Assembly: GCA_963680875.1 (NCBI GenBank)
Contig: OY804589.1
Span: forward strand, 4,836,001-4,900,000
DNA: 64,000 nucleotides
Direction of reading: 5' to 3'
DNA from: Bathymodiolus brooksi
Taxonomy: Eukaryota > Mollusca > Bivalvia > Mytilida > Modiolidae
Shown here: one piece after another, positions 9,301 through 24,200 of the stretch
How the letters are laid out: each line of letters begins with the position of its first letter
Numbering within the stretch: the stretch's first letter is position 1
The notes under the pieces: model-generated
What the model saw: only the letters and a program-made list of their open reading frames with translations
The model's database searches: none
What the model was told of the DNA's origin: nothing
Translations under genes and position numbers: made by a program

Positions 9301-9430
9301 CTGGGGTTGTAACCAGAGTAACACCACAGGTGTCACTAGTGGAGCAGAAATTCATATTGTTGTGGTAGGACAAGGAATCACCTGTAATAGTTAATGACTT
9401 ATCACTGTGGATATAACAAGAGTAACACGA
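6362..9430. repeat. HOR block A: 15-mer, about 1,554 bp, two tandem copies
   Basis: Marker GTAGGAAAAGGAATCACC occurs at 6362 and 7916. The order of diagnostic variants is then kept (GTGTTACTAG, AGGTATAACTAG, the 3-bp-short CATATTGTGGTAGG unit, TGTGGATATAAC). The period is 1,554 bp, and 1,553 bp after a one-base deletion near 8943. It is slightly under 15 x 104 because of small deletions shared by both copies, which shows the 15-unit block was copied as a whole. Confidence 0.85.
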
Positions 9431-12400
9431 CAGGTGTCACTAGTGGAGCAGAAATTCATATTGTAGTGGTAGGACAAGAAATCACCTCTAATAGTTAATG
9501 ATTTATCACCTTGGTTATGACAAGAGTAACACGACAGGTGTCACTAGTGGAGCAGAAATTCATATTGTTTTGGTAGGACAAGGAATCACCTGTAATAGTT
9601 AATGACTTATCACTGGGGTTATAGCAAGAGTAACATGACATGTGTCACTAGTGGAGCAGAAATTCATATTGTTGTAGTAGGACAAGGAATCAACTGTAAT
9701 AGTTAATGACTTATCACTGTGGTTATGACAAGAGTAACACGACAGGTGTCACTAGTGGAGCAGAAATTCATATTGTAGTGGTAGGACAAGCAATCACCTG
9801 TAATAGTTAATGACTTATCACCTTGGTTATGACAAGAGTAACACGACAGGTGTCACTAGCGGAGCAGAAATTCATATTGTTTTGGTAGGACAAAGAATCA
9901 CCTGTAATAGTTAATGACTTATCACTGGGGTTATAGCAAGAGTAACATGACAGGTGTCACTAGTGGAGCAGAAATTCATATTGTTGTGGTAGGACAAGGA
10001 ATCAACTGTAATAGTTAATGACTTATCACCTTGGTTATGACAAGAGTAACATGACAGGTGTTACTAGTGGAGCAGAAATTCATATTGTTGTGGTAGGACA
10101 AGGAATCAACTGTAATAGTTAATGACTTATCACTGGGGTTGTAGCAAGAGTAACACGACAGGTGTCACTAGTGGAGCAGAAATTCATATTGTTGTCGTAG
10201 GACAAGGAATCACCTGTAATAGTTAATGACTTATGACTGGGGTTATAGCAAGAGTAACACTACAGGTGTCACTAGTGGAGCAGAAATTCATATTGTTGTG
10301 GTAAGACAAGGAATCACCTGTAATAGTTAATGATTTATCACTGGGGTTATAACAAGAGTAACACGACAGGTGTCACTAATGGAGCAGAAATTCATATTGT
10401 TGTGGTAGGATAAGGAATCACCTGTAATAGTTAATGATTTATCACCTTGGTTATGACAAGAGTAACACGACGGGTGTCACTAGTGGAGCAAAAATTCATA
10501 TTGTTTTGGTAGGACAAGGAATCACCTGTAATAGTTAATGACTTATCACTGGGATTGTAACAAGAGTAACACGACAGGTGTCACTAGTGGAGCAGAAATT
10601 CATATTGTTGTGGTAGGACAAGGAATCACCTGTAATAGTTAATGACTTATCACTGGGGTTATAACAAGAGTAACACGACAGGTGTCATTAGTGGAGCAGA
10701 AATTCATATTGTTTTGGTAGGACAAGGAATCACCTATAATAGTTAATGACTTATCACTGGAGTTATAGCAAGAGTAACATGACAGGTGTCACTAATGGAG
10801 CAGAAATTCATATTGTTGTGGTAGGACAAGGAATCAACTGTAATAGTTTATGACTTATCACTGGGGTTGTAACCAGAGTAACACCACAGGTGTCACTAGT
10901 GGAGCAGAAATTCATATTGTTGTGGTAGGACAAGGAATCACCTGTAATAGTTAATGACTTATCACTGTGGATATAACAAGAGTAACACGACAGGTGTCAC
11001 TAGTGGAGCAGAAATTCATATTGTAGTGGTAGGACAAGAAATCACCTCTAATAGTTAATGATTTATCACCTTGGTTATGACAAGAGTAACACGACAGGTG
11101 TCACTAGTGGAGCAGAAATTCATATTGTTTTGGTAGGACAAGGAATCACCTGTAATAGTTAATGACTTATCACTGGGGTTATAGCAAGAGTAACATGACA
11201 TGTGTCACTAGTGGAGCAGAAATTCATATTGTTGTAATAGGACAAGGAATCAACTGTAATAGTTAATGACTTATCACTGTGGTTATGACAAGAGTAACAC
11301 GACAGGTGTCACTAGTGGAGCAGAAATTCATATTGTAGTGGTAGGACAAGCAATCACCTGTAATAGTTAATGACTTATCACCTTGGTTATGACAAGAGTA
11401 ACACGACAGGTGTCACTAGCGGAGCAGAAATTCATATTGTTTTGGTAGGACAAAGAATCACCTGTAATAGTTAATGACTTATCACTGGGGTTATAGCAAG
11501 AGTAACATGACAGGTGTCACTAGTGGAGCAGAAATTCATATTGTTGTGGTAGGACAAGGAATCAACTGTAATAGTTAATGACTTATCACCTTGGTTATGA
11601 CAAGAGTAACATGACAGGTGTCACTAGTGGAGCAGAAATTCATATTGTTGTGGTAGGACAAGGAATCAACTGTAATAGTTAATGACTTATCACTGGGGTT
11701 GTAGCAAGAGTAACACGACAGGTGTCACTAGTGGAGCAGAAATTCATATTGTTGTCGTAGGACAAGGAATCACCTGTAATAGTTAATGACTTATGACTGG
11801 GGTTATAGCAAGAGTAACACTACAGGTGTCACTAGTGGAGCAGAAATTCATATTGTTGTGGTAAGACAAGGAATCACCTGTAATAGTTAATGATTTATCA
11901 CTGGGGTTATAACAAGAGTAACACGACAGGTGTCACTAATGGAGCAGAAATTCATATTGTTGTGGTAGGATAAGGAATCACCTGTAATAGTTAATGATTT
12001 ATCACCTTGGTTATGACAAGAGTAACACGACGGGTGTCACTAGTGGAGCAAAAATTCATATTGTTGTGGTAGGACAAGGAATCACCTGTAATAGTTAATG
12101 ACTTATCACTGGGGTTATAACAAGAGTAACACGACAGGTGTCATTAGTGGAGCAGAAATTCATATTGTTTTGGTAGGACAAGGAATCACCTATAATAGTT
12201 AATGACTTATCACTGGAGTTATAGCAAGAGTAACATGACAGGTGTCACTAATGGAGCAGAAATTCATATTGTTGTGGTAGGACAAGGAATCAACTGTAAT
12301 AGTTTATGACTTATCACTGGGGTTGTAACCAGAGTAACACCACAGGTGTCACTAGTGGAGCAGAAATTCATATTGTTGTGGTAGGACAAGGAATCACATG

Positions 12401-13550
12401 TAATAGTTAATGACTTATCACTGTGGATATAACAAGAGTAACACGACAGGTGTCACTAGTGGAGCAAAAATTCATATTGTAGTGGTAGGACAAGAAATCA
12501 CCTCTAATAGTTAATGATTTATCACCTTGGTTATGACAAGAGTAACACGACAGGTGTCACTAGTGGAGCAGAAATTCATATTGTTTTGGTAGGACAAGGA
12601 ATCACCTGTAATAGTTAATGACTTATCACTGGGGTTATAGCAAGAGTAACATGACATGTGTCACTAGTGGAGCAGAAATTCATATTGTTGTAGTAGGACA
12701 AGGAATCAACTGTAATAGTTAATGACTTATCACTGTGGTTATGACAAGAGTAACACGACAGGTGTCACTAGTGGAGCAGAAATTCATATTGTAGTGGTAG
12801 GACAAGCAATCACCTGTAATAGTTAATGACTTATCACCTTGGTTATGACAAGAGTAACACGACAGGTGTCACTAGCGGAGCAGAAATTCATATTGTTTTG
12901 GTAGGACAAAGAATCACCTGTAATAGTTAATGACTTATCACTGGGGTTATAGCAAGAGTAACATGACAGGTGTCACTAGTGGAGCAGAAATTCATATTGT
13001 TGTGGTAGGACAAGGAATCAACTGTAATAGTTAATGACTTATCACCTTGGTTATGACAAGAGTAACATGACAGGTGTCACTAGTGGAGCAGAAATTCATA
13101 TTGTTGTGGTAGGACAAGGAATCAACTGTAATAGTTAATGACTTATCACTGGGGTTGTAGCAAGAGTAACACGACAGGTGTCACTAGTGGAGCAGAAATT
13201 CATATTGTTGTCGTAGGACAAGGAATCACCTGTAATAGTTAATGACTTATGACTGGGGTTATAGCAAGAGTAACACTACAGGTGTCACTAGTGGAGCAGA
13301 AATTCATATTGTTGTGGTAAGACAAGGAATCACCTGTAATAGTTAATGATTTATCACTGGGGTTATAACAAGAGTAACACGACAGGTGTCACTAATGGAG
13401 CAGAAATTCATATTGTTGTGGTAGGATAAGGAATCACCTGTAATAGTTAATGATTTATCACCTTGGTTATGACAAGAGTAACACGACGGGTGTCACTAGT
13501 GGAGCAAAAATTCATATTGTTTTGGTAGGACAAGGAATCACCTGTAATAG
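8994..13550. repeat. HOR block B: 15-mer/14-mer, three tandem copies
   Basis: The variant string starting GGGATTGTAACAAG followed by a CATTAGTGG unit and a CCTATAATAG unit recurs with spacing 1,560 bp (9121 to 10681) and 1,456 bp (10681 to 12137). The third copy lacks one monomer. Late markers such as GGAGCAAAAATTC lie at 10485, 12045 and 13501. It shares monomer types with the end of block A, so blocks A and B belong to one lineage. Confidence 0.85.
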
Positions 13551-14599
13551 TTAATGACTTATCACGGGGGTTATAACAAGAGTAACACGACGGGTATCAC
13601 TAGTGGAGCAGAAATTCATAGTGTTGTGGTAGGACAAGGAATCACCTGTAATAGTTAATGACTTATCACTGAGGTTATAACAAGAGTAACACGACAGGTG
13701 TCACTAGTGGAGCAGAAATTCATATTGTTGTGGTAGGACAAGGAATCACCTGTAATAATTAATGACTTATCACTGGGGTTATAGCAAGAGTAACATGATA
13801 GGTGTTACTAGTGGAGCAGAAATTCATATTGTTGTGGTAGGACAAGGAATCACCTGTAATAGTTAATGACTTATCACTGGGGTTATAGCAAGAGTAACAT
13901 GACAGGTGTCACTAGTGGAACAGAAATTCATATTGTTGTGGTAGGACAAGGAATCAACTGTAATAGTTAATGACTTATCACTGGGGCTGTAACAAGAGTA
14001 ACACGACAGGTGTCACTAGTGGAGCAAAAATTCATATTGTTGTGGTAGGACAAGGAATCACCTTTAATAATTAATGACTTATCACTGGGGTTATAACAAG
14101 AGTAACACGACAGGTGTCACTAGTGGAGCAGAAATTCATATTGTTTTGGTAGGACAAGGAATCACCTGTAATAGTTAATGACTTATCACTGGGGTTATAA
14201 CAAGAGTAACACGACAGGTGTCACTACTGGAGCAGAAATTCATGTTGTTGTGGTAGGACAAAAAATCACCCATAATAGTTAATGACTTATCACTGGTGTT
14301 ATAGCAAGAGTAACACGACAGGTGTCACTAGTGGAGCAGAAATTCATATTGTTGTGGTAAGAAAAGGAATCACCTGTAATAGTTAATGATTTATCACTGG
14401 GGTTATAACAGGAGTAACATGACAGGTGTCACTAGTGGAGCAGAAATTCATGTTGTTTTGGTAGGACAAGGAATCACCTGTAATAGTTAATGACTTATGA
14501 CTGGGGTTATAGCAAGAGTAACACTACAGGTGTCACTAGTGGAGCAGAAATTCATATTGTTGTGGTAGGATAAGGAATCACCTGTAATAGTTAATGATT

Positions 14600-15260
14600 T
14601 ATCACTGGGGTTATAGCAAGAGTAACATGACAGGTGTCACTAGTGCAGCAGAAATTCATATTGTTGTGGTAGGACAAGGAATCACCTGTAATAGTTAATG
14701 ACTTATCACTGGGATTATAACAAGAGTAACACGACAGGTGTCACTAGTGGAGCAGAACTTCATGTTGTTGTGGTAGGACAAGAAATCACCTGTAATAGTT
14801 AATGACTTATCACTGGTGTTATAGCAAGAGTAACACGACAGGTGTCACTAGTGGAGCAGAAATTCATATTGTTGTGGTAAGACAAGGAATCACCTGTAAT
14901 AGTTAATGATTTATCACTGGGGTTATAGCAAGAGTAACATGACAGGTGTCACTAGTGCAGCAGAAATTCATATTGTTGTGGTAGGACAAGGAATCACCTG
15001 TAATAGTTAATGACTTATCACTGGGATTATAACAAGAGTAACACGACAGGTGTCACTAGTGGAGCAGAACTTCATGTTGTTGTGGTAGGACAAGAAATCA
15101 CCTGTAATAGTTAATGACTTATCACTGGTGTTATAGCAAGAGTAACACGACAGGTGTCACTAGTGGAGCAGAAATTCATATTGTTGTGGTAAGACAAGGA
15201 ATCACCTGTAATAGTTAATGATTTATCACTGGGGTTATAGCAAGAGTAACATGACAGGTG
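14600..15260. repeat. local 3-mer HOR (312 bp)
   Basis: The rare variant ACTAGTGCAGCAG occurs at 14639 and 14951, with the following two units (GAACTTCATG, then GGTAAGACAAGG) repeated in the same order. A small, recent three-unit duplication. Confidence 0.7.
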
Positions 15261-18200
15261 TCACTAGTGGAGCAGAAATTCATATTATTGTGGTAGGACA
15301 AGGAATCACCTGTAATAGTTAATGATTTATCACCTTAGTTATGACAAGAGTAACACGACGGGTGTCACTAGTGGAGCAGAAATTCATATTGTTTTGGTAG
15401 GACAAGGAATCACCTGTAATAGTTAATGACTTATCACTGGGGTTATAACAAGAGTAACACTACAGGTGTCACTAGTGGAGCAGAAATTCATGTTGTTGTG
15501 GTAGGACAATAAATCACCTGTAATAGTTAATGACTTATCACTGGTGTTATATCAAGAGTAACACGACAGGTGTCACTAGTGGAGCAGAAATTCATATTGG
15601 TGTGGTAAGACAAGGAATCACCTGTAATAGTTAATGAACTATCACTGGGGTTATAGCAGGAGTAACATGACAGGTGTTACTAATGGAGCAGAAATTCATA
15701 TTGTTGTGGTAGGACAAGGAATCACCTGTAATAGTTAATGATTTATCACCTTGGTTATGACAAGAGTAACACGACGGGTGTCACTGGTGGAGCAGAAATT
15801 CATATTGTTTTGGTAGGACAAGGAATCACCTGTAATAGTTAATGATTTATCACCTTGGTTATGACAAGAGTAACACGACGGGTGTCACTAGTGGAGCAGA
15901 AATTCATATTGTTTTGGTAGGACAAGGAATCACCTGTAATAATTAATGACTTATCACTGGGGTTATAGCAAGAGTAACATGATAGGTGTTACTAGTGGAG
16001 CAGAAATTCATATTGTTGCGGTAGGACAAGCAATCAACTGTAATAGTTAATGACTTATCACTGGGGTTATAGCAAGAGTAACATGACAGGTGTCACTAGT
16101 GGAGCAGAAATTCATATTGTTGTGGTAGGACAAGGAATCAACTGTAATAGTTAATGACTTATCACTGGGGTTGTAACAAGAGTAACACGACAGGTGTCAC
16201 TAGTGGAGCAAAAATTCATATTGTTGTGGTAGGACAAGGAATCACCTGTAATAGTTAATGACTTATCATTGGGGTTATAACAAGAGTAACACGACAGGTG
16301 TCACTAGTGGAGCAGAAATTCATATTGTTGTGGTACGACAAGGAATCACCTGTAATAGTTAATGACTTATCACTGGGGTTATAACAAGAGTAACACGACA
16401 GGTGTCACTAGTGGAGCAGAAATTCATGTTGTTGTGGTAGGACAAGAAATCACCTGTAATAGTTAATGACTTATCACTGGTGTTATAGCAAGAGTAACAC
16501 GACAGATGTCACTAGTGGAGCAGAAATTCATATTGTTGTGGTAGGACAAGGACTCACCTGTAATAGTTAATGATTTATCACCTTGGTTATGACAAGAGTA
16601 ACACGACGGGTGTCACTAGTGGAGCAGAAATTCATATTGTTTTGGTAGGACAAGGAATCACCTTTAATAGTTAATGATTTATCACCGGGGTTATAGCAAG
16701 AGTAACATGACAGGTGTCACTAGTGGAGCAGAAATTCATATTGTTGTGGTAGGATAAGGAATCACCTGTAATAGTTAATGATTTATCACCTTGGTTATGA
16801 CAAGAGTAACACGACGGTTGTCACTAGTGTAGCAAAAATTCATATTGTTTTGGTAGGACAAGGAATCACCTGTAATAGTTAATGACTTATCACTGGGGTT
16901 ATAACAAGAGTAACACGACGGGTGTCACTAGTGGAGCAGAAATTCATAGTCTTGTGGTAGGACAAGGAATCACCTGTAATAGTTAATGACTTATCACTGA
17001 GGTTATAACAAGAGTAACACGACAGGTGTCACTAGTGGAGCAGAAATTCATATTGTTGTGGTAGGACAAGGAATCACCTGTAATAATTAATGACTTATCA
17101 CTGGGATTATAGCAAGAGTAGCATGATAGGTGTTACTAGTGGAGCAGAAATTCATATTGTTGTGGTAGGACAAGGAATCAACTGTAATAGTTAATGACTT
17201 ATCACTGGGGTTGTAACAAGAGTAACACGACAGGTATCACTAGTGGAGCACAAATTCATATTGTTGTGGTAGGACAAGGAATCACCTGTAATAGTTAATG
17301 ACTTATCACTGGGGTTATAGCAAGAGTAACACGACAGGTGTCACTAGTGGAGCAGAAATTCATATTGTTGTGGTAAGACAAGGAATAACCTGTAATAGTT
17401 AATGATTTATCACTGGGGTTATAGCAAGAGTAACATGACAGGTGTCACTAGTGGAGCAGAAATTCATATTGTTGTGGTAGGACAAGGAATCACCTGTAAT
17501 AATTAATGATTTATCACCTTGGTTATGACAAGAGTAACACGACGGGTGTCACTAGTTGAGCAGAAATTCATATTGTTTTGGTAGACAAAGGAATCACCTG
17601 TAATAGTTAATGACTTATCACTGGGGTTATAACAAGAGTAACACGACGGGTGTCACTAGTGGAGCAGAAATTCATATTGTTGTGGTAGGACAAGGAATCA
17701 CCTGTAATAGTTAATGACTTATCACTGGGGTTATAACAAGAGTAACACTACAGGTGTCACTAGTGGAGCAGAAATTCATGTTGTTGTGGTAGGACAAGAA
17801 ATCACCTGTAATAGTTCATGACTTATCACTGGTGTTATATCAAGAGTAACACGACAGGTGTCACTAGTGGAGCAGAAATTCATATTGTTGTGGTAAGACA
17901 AGGAATCACCTGTAATAGATAACGAACTATCACTGGGGTTATAGCAAGAGTAACATGACAGGTGTTACTAGTGGAGCAGAAATTCATATTGTTGTGGTAG
18001 GACACGGAATCACCTGTAATAGTTAATGATTTATCACCTTGGTTATGACAAGAGTAACACGACGGGTGTCACTAGTGGAGCAGAAATTCATATTGTTTTG
18101 GTAGGACAAGGAATCACCTGTAATAGTTAATGATTTATCACCTTGGTTATGACAAGAGAAAAACGACGGGTGTCACTAGTGGAGCAGAAATTCATATTAT

Positions 18201-18299
18201 AGTGGTAGGACAAGGAATCACCTGTATTAGTTAATGATTTATCACCTTAGTTGTGACAAGATTAACACGAAGGATGTCACTAGTGGAGCAGAAATTCAT

Positions 18300-21200
18300 A
18301 TTGTTGTGGTAAAACAAGGAATCACCTGTACTAGTTAATGACTTATCACTGGGGTTATAGCAAGGGTAACACGACGGGTGTCACTAGTAGAGCAGAAATT
18401 CATATTGTAGTGGTAGGACAAGGAATCACCTGTACTAGTTAATGACTTATCACTGGGGTTATAACAAGAGTAACACGTCTGGTGTCACTAGTGGAGCAGA
18501 AATTCATATTGTTGTAGTAGGACAAGGAATCACCTGTAATAGTTAATGACTTATCACTGGGGTTATAACAAGAGTAACACGACAGGTGTCACTAGTGGAG
18601 CAGAAATGCATGTTGTTGTGGTAGGACATGGAATCACCTGTAATAATTAATGACTTATCACTGGGGTTATAACAAGAGTAACACGACAGGTGTCACTAGT
18701 GGAGCAGAAATTCATATTGTTGTGGTAGGACAAGGAATCACCTGTAATAGTTAATGACTTATCACTGGGGTTATAACAAGAGTAACACGACAGGTGTCAC
18801 TAGAGGAGCAGAAATTCATGTTGTTGTGGTAGGACAAGAAATCACCTGTAATAGTTAATGACTTATCACTGGTGTTATAGCAAGAGTAACACGACAGATG
18901 TCACTAGTGGAGCAGAAATTCATATTGTTGTGGTAAGACAAGGAATCACCTGTAATAGTTAATGATTTATCACTGGTGTTATAGCAAGAGTAACACGACA
19001 GATGTCACTAGTGGAGCAGAAATTCATATTGTTTTGGTAGGACAAGGAATCACCTTTAATAGTTAATGACTTATCACTGGGGTTATAACAAGAGTAACAC
19101 GACGGGTGTCACTAGTGGAGCAGAAATTCATATTGTTGTGGTAGGACAAGGAATCACCTGTAATAGTTAATGACTTATCACTGGGGTTATAACAAGAGTA
19201 ACACTACAGGTGTCACTAGTGGAGCAGAAATTCATGTTGTTGTGGTAGGACTAGAAATCACCTGTAATAGTTAATGACTTATCACTGGTGTTATAGCAAG
19301 AGTAACACGACAGGTGTCACTAGTGGAGCAGAAATTCATATTGTTGTGGTAAAACAAGGAATCACCTGTACTAGTTAATGACTTATCACTGGGGTTATAG
19401 CAAGAGTAACACGACTGGTGTCACTAGTAGAGCAGAAATTCATATTGTAGTGGTAGGACAAGGAATCACCTGTAATAGTTAATGACTTATCACTGGGGTT
19501 ATAACAAGAGTAACACGACAGGTGTCACTAGTGGAGCAGAAATGCATGTTGTTGTGGTAGGACAAGGAATCACCTGTAATAATTAATGACTTATCACTGG
19601 GGTTATAACAAGAGTAACACGACAGGTGTCACTAGTGGAGCAGAAATTCATATTGTTGTGGTAGGACAAGGAATCACCTGTAATAGTTAATGACTTATCA
19701 CTGGGGTTATAACAAGAGTAACACGACAGGTGTCACTAGAGGAGCAGAAATTCATGTTGTTGTGGTAGGACAAGAAATCACCTGTAATAGTTAATGACTT
19801 ATCACTGGTGTTATAGCAAGAGTAACACGACAGATGTCACTAGTGGAGCAGAAATTCATATTGTTGTGGTAAGACAAGGAATCACCTGTAATAGTTAATG
19901 ATTTATCACTGGTGTTATAGCAAGAGTAACACGACAGATGTCACTAGTGGAGCAGAAATTCATATTGTTTTGGTAGGACAAGGAATCACCTTTAATAGTT
20001 AATGACTTATCACTGGGGTTATAACAAGAGTAACACGACGGGTGTCACTAGTGGAGCAGAAATTCATAATGTTGTGGTAGGACAAGGAATCACCTGTAAT
20101 AGTTAATGACTTATCACTGGGGTTATAACAAGAGTAACACTACAGGTGTCACTAGTGGAGCGGAAATTCATGTTGTTGTGGTAGGACTAGAAATCACCTG
20201 TAATAGTTAATGACTTATCACTGGTGTTATAGCAAGAGTAACACGACAGGTGTCACTAGTGGAGCAGAAATTCATATTGTTGTGGTAAGACAAGGAATCA
20301 CCTGTAATAGTTAACGAATTATCACTGGGGTTATAGCAAGAGTAACATGACAGGTGTCACTAGTGGAGCAGAAATTCATATTGTTGTGGTAGGACAAGGA
20401 ATCACCTGTAATAGTTAATGATTTATCACCTTGGTTATGACAAGAGTAACACGACGGGTGTCACTAGTGGAGCAGAAATTCATATTGTTGTAGTAGGACA
20501 AGGAATCACCTGTAATAGTTAATGATTTATCACCTTGGTTATGACAAGAGTAACACGACGGGTGTCACTAGTGGAGCAGAAATTCATATTGTTTTGGTAG
20601 GACAAGGAATCACATGTAATAGTTAATGACTTATCACTGGGGTTATAAAAAGAGTAACACGACGGGTGTCACTAGTGGAGCAGAAATTCATATTGTTGTG
20701 GTAAAACAAGGAATCACCTGTACTAGTTAATGACTTATCACTGGGGTTATAGCAAGAGTAACACGACTGGTGTCACTAGTAGAGCAGAAATTCATATTGT
20801 AGTGGTAGGACAAGGAATCACCTGTACTAGTTAATGACTTATCACTGGGGTTAGAACAAGAGTAACACTTCTGGTGTCACTAGTGGAGCAGAAATTCATA
20901 TTGTTGTAGTAGGACAAGGAATCACCTGTAATAGTTAATGACTTATCACTGGGGTTATAACAAGAGTAACACGACAGGTGTCACTAGTGGAGCAGAAATG
21001 CATGTTGTTGTGGTAGGACAAGGAATCACCTGTAATAATTAATGACTTATCACTGGGGTTATAATAAGAGTAACACGACAGGTGTCACTAGTGGAGCAGA
21101 AATTCATATTGTTGTGGTAGGACAAGGAATCACCTGTAATAGTTAATGACTTATCACTGGGGTTATAACAAGAGTAACACGACAGGTGTCACTAGAGGAG

Positions 21201-24200
21201 CAGAAATTCATGTTGTTGTGGTAGGACAAGAAATCACCTGTAATAGTTAATGACTTATCACTGGTGTTATAGCAAGAGTAACACGACAGATGTCACTAGT
21301 GGAGCAGAAATTCATATTGTTGTGGTAAGACAAGGAATCACCTGTAATAGTTAATGATTTATCACTGGTGTTATAGCAAGAGTAACACGACAGATGTCAC
21401 TAGTGGAGCAGAAATTCATATTGTTTTGGTAGGACAAGGAATCACCTTTAATAGTTAATGACTTATCACTGGGGTTATAACAAGAGTAACACGACGGGTG
21501 TCACTAGTGGAGCAGAAATTCATAATGTTGTGGTAGGACAAGGAATCACCTGTAATAGTTAATGACTTATCACTGGGGTTATAACAAGAGTAACACTACA
21601 GGTGTCACTAGTGGAGCGGAAATTCATGTTGTTGTGGTAGGACTAGAAATCACCTGTAATAGTTAATGACTTATCACTGGTGTTATAGCAAGAGTAACAC
21701 GACAGGTGTCACTAGTGGAGCAGAAATTCATATTGTTGTGGTAAGACAAGGAATCACCTGTAATAGTTAACGAATTATCACTGGGGTTATAGCAAGAGTA
21801 ACATGACAGGTGTCACTAGTGGAGCAGAAATTCATATTGTTGTGGTAGGACAAGGAATCACCTGTAATAGTTAATGATTTATCACCTTGGTTATGACAAG
21901 AGTAACACGACGGGTGTCACTAGTGGAGCAGAAATTCATATTGTTGTAGTAGGACAAGGAATCACCTGTAATAGTTAATGATTTATCACCTTGGTTATGA
22001 CAAGAGTAACACGACGGGTGTCACTAGTGGAGCAGAAATTCATATTGTTTTGGTAGGACAAGGAATCACATGTAATAGTTAATGACTTATCACTGGGGTT
22101 ATAAAAAGAGTAACACGACGGGTGTCACTAGTGGAGCAGAAATTCATAGTGTTGTGGTAGGACAAGGAATCACCTGTAATAGTTAATGACTTATCACTGG
22201 GGTTATAACAAGAGTAACACGACGGGTGTCAGTAGTGGAGAAGAAATTCATAGTGTTGTGGTAGGACAAGGAATCACCTGTGATAGTTAATGACTTATCA
22301 CTGAGGTTATAACAAGAGTAACACGACAGGTGTCACTAGTGGAGCAGAAATTCATATTGTTGTGGTAGGACAAGGAATCACCTGTAACATTTAATGACTT
22401 ATCACTGGGGTTATAACAAGAGTAACACGACAGGTGTCACTAGTGGAGCAGAAATTCATATTGTTTTGCTAAGACTATGAATCACATGTAATAGTTAATG
22501 ACTTATCACTGGGGTTGTAACAAGAGTAACACGACAGGTGTCACTAGTAGAGCAGAAATTCATAGTGTTGTGGTAAGACAAGAAATCACCTGTAATAGTT
22601 AATGACTTATCACTGGGGTTATAACAAGAGTAACACGACAGGTGTCACTAGCGGAGCAGAAATGCATGTTGTTGTGGTAGGACAAGGAATCACCTGTAAT
22701 AATTAATGACTTATCACTGGGGTTAAAACAAGAGTAACACGACAGGTGTCACTAGTGGAGCAGAAATTCATATTGTTGTGGTAGGACAAGGAATCACCTG
22801 TAATAGTTAATGACTTATCACTGAGGTTATAACAAGAGTAACACGACAGGTGTCACTAGAGGAGCAGAAATTCATGTTGTTGTGGTAGGACAAGAAATCA
22901 CCTGTAATAGTTAATGACTTATCACTGGTGTTATAGCAAGAGTAACACGACAGATGTCACTAGTGGAGCAGAAATTCATATTGTTTTGGTAGGACAAGGA
23001 ATCACCTTTAATAGTTAATGACTTATCACTGGGGTTATAACAAGAGTAACACGACGGGTGTCACTAGTGGAGCAGAAATTCATAATGTTGTGGTAGGACA
23101 AGGAATCACCTGTAATAGTTAATGACTTATCACTGGGGTTATAACAAGAGTAACACTACAGGTGTCACTAGTGGAGCGGAAATTCATGTTGTTGTGGTAG
23201 GACTAGAAATCACCTGTAATAGTTAATGATTTATCACTGGTGTTATAGCAAGAGTAACACGACAGGTGTCACTAGTGGAGCAGAAATTCATATTGTTGTG
23301 GTAGGACAAGGAATCACCTGTAATAGTTAATGATTTATCACCTTGGTTATGACAAGAGTAACACGACGGGTGTCACTAGTGGAGCAGAAATTCATATTGT
23401 TGTAGTAGGACAAGGAATCACCTGTAATAGTTAATGATTTATCACCTTGGTTATGACAAGAGTAACACGACGGGTGTCACTAGTGGAGCAGAAATTCATA
23501 TTGTTTTGGTAGGACAAGGAATCACATGTAATAGTTAATGACTTATCACTGGGGTTATAAAAAGAGTAACACGACGGGTGTCACTAGTGGAGCAGAAATT
23601 CATAGTGTTGTGGTAGGACAAGGAATCACCTGTAATAGTTAATGACTTATCACTGGGGTAATAACAAGAGTAACACGACGGGTGTCAGTAGTGGAGAAGA
23701 AATTCATAGTGTTGTGGTAGGACAAGGAATCACCTGTGATAGTTAATGACTTATCACTGAGGTTATAACAAGAGTAACACGACAGGTGTCACTAGTGGAG
23801 CAGAAATTCATATTGTTGTGGTAGGACAAGGAATCACCTGTAACATTTAATGACTTATCACTGGAGTTATAACAAGAGTAACACGACAGGTGTCACTAGT
23901 GGAGCAGAAATTCATATTGTTTTGCTAAGACTATGAATCACATGTAATAGTTAATGACTTATCACTGGGGTTGTAACAAGAGTAACACGACAGGTGTCAC
24001 TAGTAGAGCAGAAATTCATAGTGTTGTGGTAAGACAAGAAATCACCTGTAATAGTTAATGACTTATCACTGGGGTTATAACAAGAGTAACACGACAGGTG
24101 TCACTAGCGGAGCAGAAATGCATGTTGTTGTGGTAGGACAAGGAATCACCTGTAATAATTAATGACTTATCACTGGGGTTATAACAAGAGTAACACGACA

